Part shown: positions 48,219-57,450 of the stretch, piece after piece
Layout of the letters: each line of letters starts with the position of its first letter
How positions within the stretch are numbered: position 1 is the first letter of the stretch
Source: Bacillota bacterium
GTDB lineage: Bacteria > Bacillota > Sulfobacillia > Sulfobacillales > Sulfobacillaceae
Assembly (NCBI GenBank): GCA_026627065.1
Contig: JAPNUO010000002.1
Location: forward strand, 62,001 to 126,000
DNA: 64,000 nucleotides
Direction: 5' to 3'
Notes under the pieces: model-generated
Seen by the model: the letters and a program-made list of their open reading frames with translations, nothing else
The model's database searches: none
Told to the model about the DNA's origin: nothing
Made by a program: the position numbers and the translations under genes

Positions 48219-49019
48219 GTGAGCACCATCGCTGAAGACGGCGGACAACTGCAGTCACGAGAGTCCTTCCTTGTTCTTCTCCATGAGGTGATGTTCATGG
48301 CGAGTCAGAGATCTGACATTAGGGAGATACACTATGTCTTTCGGGTGCAAGACGTCTTCGGCGATGTCAAAAAGCCCCTAGATCGATGGCTTTTAACCGT
48401 CTCCGTTATCCATAACGATGCGTATTACCTGTGGCACAACCTTGAGGTCCGTTCTCCATGGGCAGCGTCTCTGGCGCTGCACATCGAGCGAAGTTTTCTT
48501 CTCAGGATGGCCCTGACGGTGTTGTTCGAAGCAAAGGATGTTTTCATTTCGCCGGATAAGCCTATACAAAGTGACGTTGCCCGCCTTATTGACCATGTCG
48601 GCCAAGAGAACCCCGACGTCTTGCAGGCGATGGAGCGCCTCCAAAACGACTACCGCGATGGATTCCTTTCCGAAGGCCGTTCGGCGGAACTCCGGAATAT
48701 GACGGTGCATTACCGGTATAGTCCAATCCCAAAAACAATCTGGAAAGCCGTAAAACGACTTAAAGAGGCTGAAATGGTACATTCATATGGCGACTCGCGG
48801 ATGTACTTGGACGTCATGGAGCAGGCGATGTACGAGGTCTATCTAAAGCGTGCTCACGAAGAGATATTCCGCGCGTTGTCGGATCTCATCGAAGTGAGTC
48901 ATGAGATCCTGAGAGTTACTATCTTTGAAAGAACGACCCAAGACACGTTGCGGGTGCATTACATCCAAGGAGACGCTCAAAAGATCGAAGGCTTGCCAGG
49001 GTTCAGCGAAAAAGAGTAG
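48219..49019 (+). CDS. hypothetical protein (266 aa), HEPN-like in part
   Basis: I do not recognise this cytoplasmic protein. It is helix-rich from about residue 75 on (LALHIERSFLLRMALTVLFEA; a long C-terminal helix). The stretch ELRNMTVHYRYSP (about 158-170) resembles the RN..VHY element of Cthe_2314-type HEPN domains. GTG 48219 is the longest start; ATG 48297 with GAGGTGA upstream is equally likely. Its position beside the Hhe-like helicase fits a defence or stress role, unproven. Confidence 0.62.
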   Translation: MSTIAEDGGQLQSRESFLVLLHEVMFMASQRSDIREIHYVFRVQDVFGDVKKPLDRWLLTVSVIHNDAYYLWHNLEVRSPWAASLALHIERSFLLRMALTVLFEAKDVFISPDKPIQSDVARLIDHVGQENPDVLQAMERLQNDYRDGFLSEGRSAELRNMTVHYRYSPIPKTIWKAVKRLKEAEMVHSYGDSRMYLDVMEQAMYEVYLKRAHEEIFRALSDLIEVSHEILRVTIFERTTQDTLRVHYIQGDAQKIEGLPGFSEKE

Positions 49020-49037
49020 TAACAGCGGCTACGTGGA

Positions 49038-49238
49038 CTAGCTGCAGTAGCCGGTTAGGCGTTCGTGTATAGTGGCTTGGCAGTCCGCGCATAAGCAAGC
49101 ATCAAAACGCAGTCCGTGAGCTGTCAAGGTACATTTGATGCTATGCCAGTGCTCCCATGAACCGCGAGGCAATTCCCTCCAAAATTGGACGGCCTCGACC
49201 GCGCCCAGCCTTCCACAGCGATCGCACTGAAACCACAT
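49038..49238 (-). CDS. small zinc-ribbon-like protein (66 aa)
   Basis: The 66-residue protein has FQCDRCGRLG and ACLCADCQATIHERL, two CxxC pairs spaced like a zinc ribbon, with a conserved-looking WRELPRGSWEHW between. GAAGGTGATA precedes the ATG at a good distance. It converges on the 266-aa gene with an 18-nt gap. Family unknown. Confidence 0.62.
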   Translation of the reverse strand: MWFQCDRCGRLGAVEAVQFWRELPRGSWEHWHSIKCTLTAHGLRFDACLCADCQATIHERLTGYCS

Positions 49239-49546
49239 AGGCTATCACCTTCTACGGTCATGCGGTTGACGTCACTATGGTAACAAGTCGGGCAACGATG
49301 CGACAAGAACTTACAAGGGTCGTCAAAAAGTTTGTCGCTTACCCAGGTTTTACCGCAAAAAAATTCACGTATACAATCATTTTGGGAGGATTCTCCTTAC
49401 TTTTTGTCGTATATAGCAAATTGCATTCGGTGATGTCGTTTCGTTCTTCAATCCTGTACATAAATGGCGGAGACAACACGCGATCGGAACGGCACCAGGA
49501 CATAACCTCTCGATTGACATGCGAGAGATGCGAGGGTGGTATTTTC
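49239..49546. other. spacer before the surface cluster
   Basis: The frame of the next gene is open from 49277 but the segment is not protein-like. An AT-rich run with TATACAAT (49371-49378) may hold the promoter of the surface cluster. Confidence 0.4.
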
Positions 49547-50158
49547 ATGCCTTTTCCATATCGCAAGATCATTGGGGCGGCAGCGATGGGTGCCATTCTT
49601 TCATTGAGCGGCGTCGCGTCTGCGGCTGGATTTGGCTACGTGCCGACGTCCATCCCGGTTCCCCCAGGAACGCCGGGAGGGTTTAACCGCATCGTAACCG
49701 TGCAAACGGTCGTGCCGACCTCGAATCATTTTGTGACGGTGGCGGCCCGGGTGGCGGGAAGCCCTGTGCGAGTGGTCGTTCCCCCGCACGCGTTTTCCGG
49801 GCGGGTACAAATTGTCGTGACCCAACCCGACCTGGCCGTGGTGACGGACGGGGTGCAACACCTTCACTTTCGCGGATGGCGGGCGATTGCCGGTGTTGGC
49901 GTGAGCGTCGTGACGCCTACTGGCCATCTCGACCTCAAGAAATTCTTAAAGCCCATCACAGTGATCATTCTCAACCGGCGGATTCGCCCGGACGATAGGA
50001 TGGTGGAGTGGAACGCCCACGGCCGTTTCTTCCCGCTTCCCCGTTGGACGACAAAGTATGGCGTGGCTCGGCGGATGTTTGAGGTGGATCCGGGATTTGC
50101 CGTGCTGATGCCGCCTCCCGCTCTGCATCACGTCACACATCATAAGAGCCACCGCTAA
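49547..50158 (+). CDS. secreted hypothetical protein (203 aa)
   Basis: ATG 49547 follows GAGGGTGG and starts a signal peptide (MPFPYRKIIGAAAMGAILSLSGVASA) with an AxA-type cleavage near residue 26. The mature part is strand-rich (FVTVAARVAGSPVRVVVPPHAFSG, RVQIVVTQPDLAVV) and ends in a His-rich tail (HHVTHHKSH). No family is recognised. It opens a string of plus-strand surface genes and may be a target of the transferases downstream. Confidence 0.7.
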   Translation: MPFPYRKIIGAAAMGAILSLSGVASAAGFGYVPTSIPVPPGTPGGFNRIVTVQTVVPTSNHFVTVAARVAGSPVRVVVPPHAFSGRVQIVVTQPDLAVVTDGVQHLHFRGWRAIAGVGVSVVTPTGHLDLKKFLKPITVIILNRRIRPDDRMVEWNAHGRFFPLPRWTTKYGVARRMFEVDPGFAVLMPPPALHHVTHHKSHR

Positions 50159-50215
50159 CATTGATGAACATCGCATACTCACGGAGATTGAGATCGAAGC
50201 TGAAGGAGTAGGGGC

Positions 50216-51112
50216 ATGCGAAAGAACATCTGGCGTCACATCGGTCTCATGGTAGCCGTGGCGGGGCTCGCCGTGGGGTGCGGCACGTCAGCCTCGCATC
50301 CGACCACGGCCGCAGGTACCAATCCTTCCCGAGCCAAACCGTCGATGATCATTCCCACGCCGGCCGCCACCCTTGATGCCAGCGCTCCTGAGCCAAACGG
50401 GACATTTTGGGTATTGGCGGGGCCGCCGACGACGCGGGGAATTTACGAAATCGACGTGGCCCGCCGCAAGGTGTTGGGCAGTGTGTCAGTAAGTAATAGC
50501 GCGGTGGCGATTGCGGAATCATCGACGGGCGTTGTCGCGGTGGGGCTGGCGACACCGACGACGGGGGCCGTGGAGTTTTGCAACGGGTCGACCGGGGCTT
50601 TGCTGAACACGGTGCCGGTGGGTGGGCCCGTGGTGTCCATTGCGGCAGGGGACGACGGCACTTCGTTTTACGTGCTCAACGGCACAACCACGGCGAAGAC
50701 GGTGACGATTGTCGACTCGCAGACCGACAAGATCGTGGGGAATATCCCCGCTCCCGCGGATGCGGTCAGCGTGGTGCCAGCGCCGAATGAGACGAGCGTT
50801 TACGTGCTGGAGCCCAATGGGGTGGTGAGTCAAATCGCGACTACGGGTGGCCACATTCTGGCCCAATTTCCCATTGGCCACTCTGGCCGGAGCTTGGCTA
50901 TTGGGCCTGATGGCCATACCCTCTATGTCTTGAAAGGCCAAGGGGCGACGCGTAACGTTGCGGTGGTGAATCTGGCCACCGAAAGCGTGCATACCGTCTT
51001 GCCGGCGCCGGCCAATGCGGAAGCCATTGTGCTGTCCCCGGATGGCCAAATTCTTTACGATGTCGTGGGCACACCGACGGTGGGGAACGTTCAGGCGTAC
51101 ACGCTGTCGTAA
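50216..51112 (+). CDS. beta-propeller lipoprotein (YVTN/YncE type)
   Basis: The 298-residue protein begins with a lipoprotein signal: basic MRKNIWRH, hydrophobic core, lipobox LAVGC (Cys at about 22). A Thr/Ser/Pro-rich linker (about 23-50) is followed by propeller blades: IYEIDVARRKVLGSV, VEFCNGSTGALLNTV, VTIVDSQTDKIVGNI, and DGHTLYVLKG. GAAGGAG precedes the ATG. The Ser/Thr linker is the kind of segment protein O-glycosylation machines modify, of interest given the adjacent glycosyltransferase genes. Confidence 0.85.
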   Translation: MRKNIWRHIGLMVAVAGLAVGCGTSASHPTTAAGTNPSRAKPSMIIPTPAATLDASAPEPNGTFWVLAGPPTTRGIYEIDVARRKVLGSVSVSNSAVAIAESSTGVVAVGLATPTTGAVEFCNGSTGALLNTVPVGGPVVSIAAGDDGTSFYVLNGTTTAKTVTIVDSQTDKIVGNIPAPADAVSVVPAPNETSVYVLEPNGVVSQIATTGGHILAQFPIGHSGRSLAIGPDGHTLYVLKGQGATRNVAVVNLATESVHTVLPAPANAEAIVLSPDGQILYDVVGTPTVGNVQAYTLS

Positions 51113-51130
51113 CGGAGGCTTCGATCCGCC

Positions 51131-53188
51131 ATGGCTCGATTGCATGTCGCCTCCCAAATGACTTCCCCTTCCGTAGTGACGGCCCCGTATACGGCCCGCC
51201 GGCTGGGGTGGGCCCTTTGGTCGCTGGCCGGAGTCACGTTCATCCTTTGGGGGCTGCGCCTCTGGGGGTACGGCACGATTGTCCCGTTAGTCGCGGTGCC
51301 GTCGGTCGTCCTGGTGGCCTGGGGCTTAGCCTTGTTTGCCTTATCGCCCCACCTCACCCGTCAGTCGGAGAGCCTCCGGCGATGGGTCTATACCGTCACC
51401 TTGGTGCTTTTGGCGGTGGCTTTGGTGGTGTGGGCCTATAGTCAGGTCGTGACGGCCCCCGCCTATGGGACCGACGAGATGGCGTTTGACCAGTATGCTG
51501 CCCATTTGCTGTTGGCCGGGGTCAATCCTTACGGGCGTTCGTTGGCGGCGGCGTTTTCTCGATATCAGGTGTCGCCCAATGGTTATACCTGGACGTTAAG
51601 CGGGCGCCCGGTGACGGAACTGTCCTACCCGGCTCAAGCGTTTCTCGTTTATGTGCCGTTTTTGCTGATGGGCTGGCATACGCAGGTGGCCGTGGGCTTG
51701 AATGTGGCCGCGTGGCTCGCGGGGTTGGTGATTCTGTACCTGAGAGCCCCTGCGACGTGGAAGCCGCTGGTCGTCGTCTTAGGCAGCCTCAGCGTTTATA
51801 TTAGCTACGCGGTGGGCGGCGTGACGGATGCCCTCTTTGTCCCGTTTCTGGTGTTGGCCGCCCGCGAGTGGGACCACTACCCAAAACGCCGGGGCTGGGC
51901 GGCGGTCTGGAGCCCGCTGTGGTTTGGTTGCGCCATGGGGATCAAGCAAACGCCGTGGCTGATTGCGCCGTTTTTACTCGTCGGGATTGCCGCCGAAGGC
52001 CGCGAGAACGGGAGATGGCGGCCGGGCATTCTGGCTGCCGCCCGCTATGCGGCGATCAGCGGCGCGGCGTTCTTGATTCCGAATTTGCCGTTTCTGATTC
52101 TCCAGCCCAAAGACTGGCTGCACGGCATTTTGCTGCCGCTCATCGCGCCGACTGTGCCCGACGGGCAGGGATTAGTGACCCTGAGCCTATTCCTTCATGT
52201 GGGAGGCGGATCGCTGTTCGCGTTTACCGCGCTAAGCGTCTTGGTGTTGCTCGGGCTCTGGGTGGTGTACGCGGGCACCTACCCGCGGCTTAAGCTGTGG
52301 ACGTTTCTGCTGCCGTCCTTTGCGTTATTCGTGGCTACGCGATCTTTTGGCAGCTACTTGGTGATGCTGGTGCCAGCGACTCTCATGAGCTGGATGACGA
52401 CCAAATCTGGCGGGCGCCGGGCGTGGACGGTGCGAGAACGACGGCTTGTGGTGGGGGCTGCGGTGGTGACGGCCGGCGGGCTCGCGGCCGCGCTCGGGAT
52501 TCCGAGCCCGCTGACAATGACGCTTCTAAGCCTTCACACCACGGGTCAGCTGGCGACGGTGGACCAGGTGCGTGTGGCCGTGACCAACCGGACCCGACGC
52601 ACCCTGTCGCCCCATTTTACGGCGGATATCGGTGGAACCTTGACGGCGTTTTGGACGGTGCTTCAAGGACCTTCTTCGCTGCCGCCGCACGCGACCGCCG
52701 ATTACACGTTGGCGGCGCCGAACTTCTACGCTCAGCCCGCGATTGCCGGCGGGTTCGAGATGGTGGCCTTTACGGCGCGGACGAAGACCATTAGCCATAC
52801 CGTCGCCTATGTGCCCAATACCTGGCATGTGGCGTTAACTCCGGATGCCATCAATCACCCGGTGGCGTACGGGGCGTTGATCACACTCAGGGCGCAAATC
52901 CTCAATCGCCTGGATCAGCCGGTCCATGTGAGCGGCATTCCCATTTATTTGGGCCAAATTATTTATGCGCAGCGCGGTCTGCAATATGGCGAAGCAATCA
53001 TTAACGGAAGTTATCCTGGGGAAACACCGGTCGCCGCCACGACCAATGCCGACGGGCAAGCTACGTTTACGATTCGGGATTTGCAGCCAGAGACCGACCC
53101 CGTCTATTTTGAGGCGAATCTGGTGAACAACCTTGATTATTATCCGTACGGATATTCGCAGATTTTGCCGATACGATTCATGCGCTAG
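51131..53188 (+). CDS. GT-C-like multi-spanning membrane protein
   Basis: The 685-residue protein has about 11 membrane segments (about 25-430) and a strand-rich C-terminal domain facing out (about 450-685). After the third or so segment comes GTDEMAFDQYAAHLLLAGVNPYG, the acidic loop pattern of GT-C glycosyltransferases that use polyprenyl-phosphate sugars (DUF2029/GT87-like). The sugar and acceptor are unknown. GGAGG is 11 nt before the ATG. It precedes SMR-flippase and GT2 genes, supporting a glycosylation role. Confidence 0.68.
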   Translation: MARLHVASQMTSPSVVTAPYTARRLGWALWSLAGVTFILWGLRLWGYGTIVPLVAVPSVVLVAWGLALFALSPHLTRQSESLRRWVYTVTLVLLAVALVVWAYSQVVTAPAYGTDEMAFDQYAAHLLLAGVNPYGRSLAAAFSRYQVSPNGYTWTLSGRPVTELSYPAQAFLVYVPFLLMGWHTQVAVGLNVAAWLAGLVILYLRAPATWKPLVVVLGSLSVYISYAVGGVTDALFVPFLVLAAREWDHYPKRRGWAAVWSPLWFGCAMGIKQTPWLIAPFLLVGIAAEGRENGRWRPGILAAARYAAISGAAFLIPNLPFLILQPKDWLHGILLPLIAPTVPDGQGLVTLSLFLHVGGGSLFAFTALSVLVLLGLWVVYAGTYPRLKLWTFLLPSFALFVATRSFGSYLVMLVPATLMSWMTTKSGGRRAWTVRERRLVVGAAVVTAGGLAAALGIPSPLTMTLLSLHTTGQLATVDQVRVAVTNRTRRTLSPHFTADIGGTLTAFWTVLQGPSSLPPHATADYTLAAPNFYAQPAIAGGFEMVAFTARTKTISHTVAYVPNTWHVALTPDAINHPVAYGALITLRAQILNRLDQPVHVSGIPIYLGQIIYAQRGLQYGEAIINGSYPGETPVAATTNADGQATFTIRDLQPETDPVYFEANLVNNLDYYPYGYSQILPIRFMR

Positions 53189-53208
53189 TCCGTCAAGGGG
53201 GAGAGAAC

Positions 53209-53577
53209 GTGACTACTCTAGAAGACATCCAGCAAGCTGGACTCTGGGCGGCCTATTTGGCAGCAGCGTTGTCCATTTTGCTCAGCAGCACAGCACAAAT
53301 TCTCCTAAAGTTGGTCATGAGGACGAACACGCTGGGCGTGCGTCTTCTGACACAGCCCTTATTCTATGCGGGATTCTTAGCGTACGGTATTAGCGCGTTG
53401 CTTTGGCTCAAGGTGTTGGCCAAGCTCCCACTCGTGGTGGCGTATCCCTTGGTAAGCTTGAATTTCGTGTTTGTGGCGTTGGGAGGGACGCTGGTGTTGC
53501 ATGAGCGTGCCTCATGGCAAATGGTTGTGGGACTCCTTCTGATCTTTAGCGGCATTTTGGTGATTACCCGCGGTTAG
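53209..53577 (+). CDS. SMR/EamA-type four-helix transporter, possible lipid-linked sugar flippase
   Basis: The 122-residue protein has four membrane segments with SMR-like features: [45 protein letters not shown], and a final [15 protein letters not shown]. The lack of a conserved Glu in helix 1 and the PLVVAYPL signature resemble ArnE/flippase-type members rather than drug exporters. Start is GTG after GGGGGAGA. It is between a GT-C-like gene and a GT2 gene, where flipping of a polyprenyl-phosphate sugar would be needed. Confidence 0.75.
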   Translation: MTTLEDIQQAGLWAAYLAAALSILLSSTAQILLKLVMRTNTLGVRLLTQPLFYAGFLAYGISALLWLKVLAKLPLVVAYPLVSLNFVFVALGGTLVLHERASWQMVVGLLLIFSGILVITRG

Positions 53578-53590
53578 GAGGTTCGGGCGA

Positions 53591-54379
53591 ATGTTAAACG
53601 GGAAGAAAATTGTTGTCGTCATGCCTGCCTATAATGCAGAAACCACCCTTCGGCGCACGGTTCAGGAAATTGATCGGACGATTATCGATGAAGTGCTGTT
53701 GGTTGACGATTGTAGTAGTGACGGGACTGTGACTGAGGCACGTAAATTGAACTTGCCGGTCATCCAGCATGATGTGAACCGTGGCTACGGAGGGAACCAA
53801 AAGACTTGTTATAAAGCCGCGCTAGCTCGAAGCGCCGACATCGTAATTATGTTGCACCCGGACTACCAATATACGCCTACTTTGTTAACGGCAATGGCTG
53901 CCATGGTTGCTTACGGAACGTATGATTTTGTTTTGGCATCGCGAATCTTAGGACGCGATGCATTGAAAGGCGGTATGCCGCTTTATAAGTATGCAGCGAA
54001 TCGTTTCTTGACATTAGTAGAGAACATCTTGCTCGGCAGTAAGTTGTCGGAATATCATACGGGATACCGTGCGTTCTCTAGAACTGTTCTTGAAACCCTA
54101 AACATTGAAGCGAACTCGGACGATTTTGTGTTTGATAACCAGATGATCGCACAAGCGTTAGCAGCAGGTTTTAAATTAGGCGAGATTTCTTGTCCGACCC
54201 GGTATGAGCCAGAGTCTTCGTCAATTAATTTTCGACGCAGTGTGGTGTATGGGTTGGGCGTTCTCCAGACAGCCATCCAATACCGCCTACATCGATGGCA
54301 TATTAAACGTTATGAATATCTTGTCGGCCATCGCCTGTCTGAGGCTGACACGCACATACAAAGGGCACAAGTGGATTAA
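53591..54379 (+). CDS. family 2 glycosyltransferase (polyprenyl-phosphate sugar synthase-like)
   Basis: The 262-residue protein is a GT-A enzyme: [17 protein letters not shown] at the N-terminus, [29 protein letters not shown] and the DxD-like HPDYQY at about 92-97. GYRAFSR and [10 protein letters not shown] follow. It resembles dolichyl-phosphate mannose synthase and may make the lipid-linked donor used by neighbouring GT-C-like proteins. It lacks C-terminal membrane segments. AGGAGG precedes the ATG. Base composition is already lower in GC than upstream genes. Confidence 0.88.
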   Translation: MLNGKKIVVVMPAYNAETTLRRTVQEIDRTIIDEVLLVDDCSSDGTVTEARKLNLPVIQHDVNRGYGGNQKTCYKAALARSADIVIMLHPDYQYTPTLLTAMAAMVAYGTYDFVLASRILGRDALKGGMPLYKYAANRFLTLVENILLGSKLSEYHTGYRAFSRTVLETLNIEANSDDFVFDNQMIAQALAAGFKLGEISCPTRYEPESSSINFRRSVVYGLGVLQTAIQYRLHRWHIKRYEYLVGHRLSEADTHIQRAQVD

Positions 54380-54499
54380 TCGCTCTGTCGTGCCCAAAGT
54401 AGTTTGGGAAGAAATGAGCTTTTATTGGCACGTGAATTTTAGAAGCAAGAGTATTTAAAGGGTGTGGTAACCACGCGACCGCAACAGAGAGATATATCG

Positions 54500-56521
54500 A
54501 TGATCAAGTTCGCCAAGTTTACGAATAGAGTGATCTCTGACAACAGCGCCGCTGTTCTTCCAAGGATTTGGAGGACATTAAGTAGTCGCATTATCAAAGT
54601 AATGAATTACGATTTTATTGCAAAGGTATTTATAGGCCTTTTTGTCCTTCAGTTCTTTTTATTATCGTTTTGGAGTATTGTGCTTTACCGAAGGTTTTCT
54701 CTTACATACGATTTTGCTACTTATTACCAAATAATTTGGGAGATATGGCATGGACACTTAAATCCATACAGCACAGTTTTAGGGATAAAGGCGTGGGGAA
54801 ACGGGGGGCAAGCTTTATTTTGGCTACTTGCCATCGCGACTTTTTTTGTCCGAGATCCCATATTTTTATTAATGTTACAAGATGCGGCGATCGTAGGCAC
54901 AGAAATTACTGTTTTATACTTTTCGATGTATATTGTAGTACAACATACTAATTCATCTAGGCTGTCATTTTGGGTTGTGTTTCTTACAGGAGTAATGCTA
55001 ATTCTAAATCCATGGACCTATTGGGCAGCGTCCTTTGACATTCATACCGAGACGTTTTGTGCATTTTTTGCTATAAATGCGATGTTTTCGCTATATAAAG
55101 GGGACACAAAAGCATCTATAATTTGGATAATATTGACGTTTTCCGGCGGGCTTGTGGAATGTACGTATGTTGCAGGGATAGGACTAACTGTTTTGCTTAG
55201 TGGGCGTCCGAAACGCTACTGGGGGATTATATTAATAGTTTCATCGGTAGTGATATTCTTCTCTATTGAAATATTAGGAGGAAATAAACTAGCCCCGCCT
55301 GGCATAGTATACGGCTATCTAGTTTCACCAAATCCTTCGGCTTCGAAGTTAGAATTCACTCAAATATTGGTAGGTATATTACTCCACCCTTCTAGGGTGG
55401 TAAGACAACTTTGGGTCGAGCGGGCCAATATATGGTCAGATTTATCTACGGGAGGGATTTTAGGTCTTTTTACCCCGATAGGAATAGGACTGCCTTTAGC
55501 CACTATTTTAATAAATGTATTGTCAAGAGCCTTTGCGGATGTTGCGTTTCAAAACTTTCCCATGTATGGATTTCTGACTGTTGGAACAGTGATGGTTTTG
55601 ATATGGATTTACCGCCGTCTAAGTCCACCAATGTCAAAAATAATAGTAGTACTTATTGGCCTGTTGCTGCTAGCTAACTCAGCTGGGTGGTTCATCGTTT
55701 GGTTTCCTAAGACAAAATCTACTTGGCTAAGGGTCAGTGTCTCAACCGCCGCGACGTTATCAAAAGTCATAGCGCACATTCCAATGAATTCGGAAGTGAT
55801 CATTTCGCAGGGGGTTTCTGGTCGGTTTGCGGGGCGACGGTATATCCATGCATTAATACTTAATCTACCAACGAGGTATCGTTTAGATACGCAGGACGTT
55901 TATTTTGTGTTTGCCCCTTACCAAGGAATTGAGCTTGTGACTCCAAACAACCAAATTTCATTTATGGAAGAGCTAGTTCAAAAATACCATGGGCAAATAC
56001 TCTTGCATGAATCCGGTGTTTGGTTGATACGTGTTCGTCGCACGAAATTTATGAAGTCAATTGTGCTTGTTCCTGGGAAAGCAACAATTCGCGCCTGGGC
56101 TTTGCCTGGAGCAGCAGGAACGACTGTAATGAATGGCCCGCCAAATGATTGGTACAAAGCTTCCAATGGGCGTGAGGGTTATATATGTGCCGAAGATTAT
56201 TGGCTTCTTGGACGCGGTGCGTATTTAGCAGACATATCTCTGTCATCAAGTTCGTCAGTATCGGTGCAAATTTGGAACACCACTAGCAAACAGTTGTTGG
56301 CCCAAAGAATGATTCCTAACACGGAGAAGGAAACCCTTGCAATTCCCTTTACCGTTTCAAGAGTAGTTTCATTTCGCGACACAGAGGGCTGGGGTCCGTT
56401 TGTGGTCTCTCCGATTCCTACGCCGAAAGGCAATGATATTGAGGTCCGAATATGGACACAAGGGGGAACGAATACGCGAGTTTATTCGATGAGAATTTCA
56501 AAAGTACGAGTAGGTGTTTAG
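54500..56521 (+). CDS. DUF2079-like multi-spanning membrane protein, AT-rich
   Basis: The 673-residue protein has about ten membrane segments (about 30-410) and a C-terminal outer domain. The loop TYDFATYYQIIWEIWHGHLNPYS and FDIHTETFCAFFAINA match DUF2079 proteins, distant GT-C relatives. Codon use is strongly AT-rich (ATA, TTA, AAT, AGA common), unlike the rest of the window, indicating recent acquisition. I take ATG 54500 (GAGAGAT upstream) over GTG 54464, whose ribosome site is too close. The substrate is unknown. Confidence 0.75.
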   Translation: MIKFAKFTNRVISDNSAAVLPRIWRTLSSRIIKVMNYDFIAKVFIGLFVLQFFLLSFWSIVLYRRFSLTYDFATYYQIIWEIWHGHLNPYSTVLGIKAWGNGGQALFWLLAIATFFVRDPIFLLMLQDAAIVGTEITVLYFSMYIVVQHTNSSRLSFWVVFLTGVMLILNPWTYWAASFDIHTETFCAFFAINAMFSLYKGDTKASIIWIILTFSGGLVECTYVAGIGLTVLLSGRPKRYWGIILIVSSVVIFFSIEILGGNKLAPPGIVYGYLVSPNPSASKLEFTQILVGILLHPSRVVRQLWVERANIWSDLSTGGILGLFTPIGIGLPLATILINVLSRAFADVAFQNFPMYGFLTVGTVMVLIWIYRRLSPPMSKIIVVLIGLLLLANSAGWFIVWFPKTKSTWLRVSVSTAATLSKVIAHIPMNSEVIISQGVSGRFAGRRYIHALILNLPTRYRLDTQDVYFVFAPYQGIELVTPNNQISFMEELVQKYHGQILLHESGVWLIRVRRTKFMKSIVLVPGKATIRAWALPGAAGTTVMNGPPNDWYKASNGREGYICAEDYWLLGRGAYLADISLSSSSSVSVQIWNTTSKQLLAQRMIPNTEKETLAIPFTVSRVVSFRDTEGWGPFVVSPIPTPKGNDIEVRIWTQGGTNTRVYSMRISKVRVGV

Positions 56522-57129
56522 ATTACGTCCTTCCCACCCAAATCTGCGAAACCGCCGACTTTTTCGGGAGCGTCAATCGGCGCGGACGGGCAACTCGGTA
56601 AAGGGGTTCAAGGTTCAAGGGCGTGAGTACGGCTTCGCAAATGGCTAGTACGGATGAAAATCCGCGGCCTCTTCTTGAGCACCCGCTGTGCCGCGGTCGC
56701 GTCGCGAGCATCTTGATCGCGCCGCCAATGGCGGTTCAGTTCATGGTTCTTGGGAAGTATCAGCGCAGATCCGGGCGGTGGCTCGCTGGACTTTACACCC
56801 GTCACGTGCCAACAGTAGCTTGCTCACAGCTTCAGGCATTCTGGCCTTTTTCATTTACGAAGAGTGCGTCGACGGTCAACGAGTCTTTGAGACATTCCCG
56901 ACTTACTGGCATGGGTCGAGTTCGGGCGCGACCCTAGGTTCCGTGGGGACGAGGAGATCTTTCCCCTATTGGCCGAGTGGGAGCGGCACCTCGGCGACTT
57001 TGAGTGGCATTTGCGGGATCGTCTGCGAGGGTGGCGCCGGGAGATTTATCGTACCGCCGCAGCTCGTTTGGCCGAGTCTGTCGCCGTGTTGGTGCTGGAA
57101 GACACCTTTTGGTGCGTATTTCGGTTCGA
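56522..57129. mobile_element. transposase-like debris
   Basis: One plus-strand frame (56969-57121) reads DRLRGWRREIYRTAAARLAE followed by VLVLEDTFW, the R-R-IYR-AA-LA...VLED pattern of RuvC-fold transposase or related proteins. The surrounding frames carry stops and shifts. TTCCCACC near 56531 resembles the repeat units at 57131. No intact gene is present. Confidence 0.4.
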
Positions 57130-57130
57130 G

Positions 57131-57196
57131 TTACCACCCAAACCGGAAAGTCCTTACCACCTCGACTGGAAAGAAGTTACCACCAAAATCGGAAAT
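57131..57196. repeat. three 20-bp direct repeats, IS21-type terminal repeats
   Basis: Units TTACCACC-N6-GGAAAG start at 57131, 57154 and 57177, a 23-bp period. Multiple spaced repeats of this kind form the ends of IS21-family elements, and an istB fragment ends next to them at 57208. Confidence 0.7.
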
Positions 57197-57207
57197 GCCC
57201 TACCGCG

Positions 57208-57450
57208 TTAGGTCGTTGAGTTCGTGGTACCGTGAGTCGGGCGCGTCGGCAAGACCTTGCGCATGGATTCGCCGGGCATCGCGATGTCATGGGCATGATG
57301 GACGAGCCGATCCAGCACGGCATCGGCGACCGTGGGATCTTGGAACAAACCATCCCATGGGGGTTTGGCTGGCAATCGCCGCGCCTCGTCTCGACCCAGG
57401 TGCGTATCCTGCCCATGGTTTCGCCCGTCAGGTGGTCGGTTGCGCTTGTG
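57208..57450 (-). pseudogene. IstB-like ATPase C-terminal fragment (IS21 family)
   Basis: On the minus strand [20 protein letters not shown] then MPGESMRK is the hallmark C-terminus of IstB transposition helpers. AIASQTP, the preceding conserved segment, is in another frame, so at least one frameshift is present. The Walker A region and istA are missing. Only the right end of the element survives. Confidence 0.8.
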
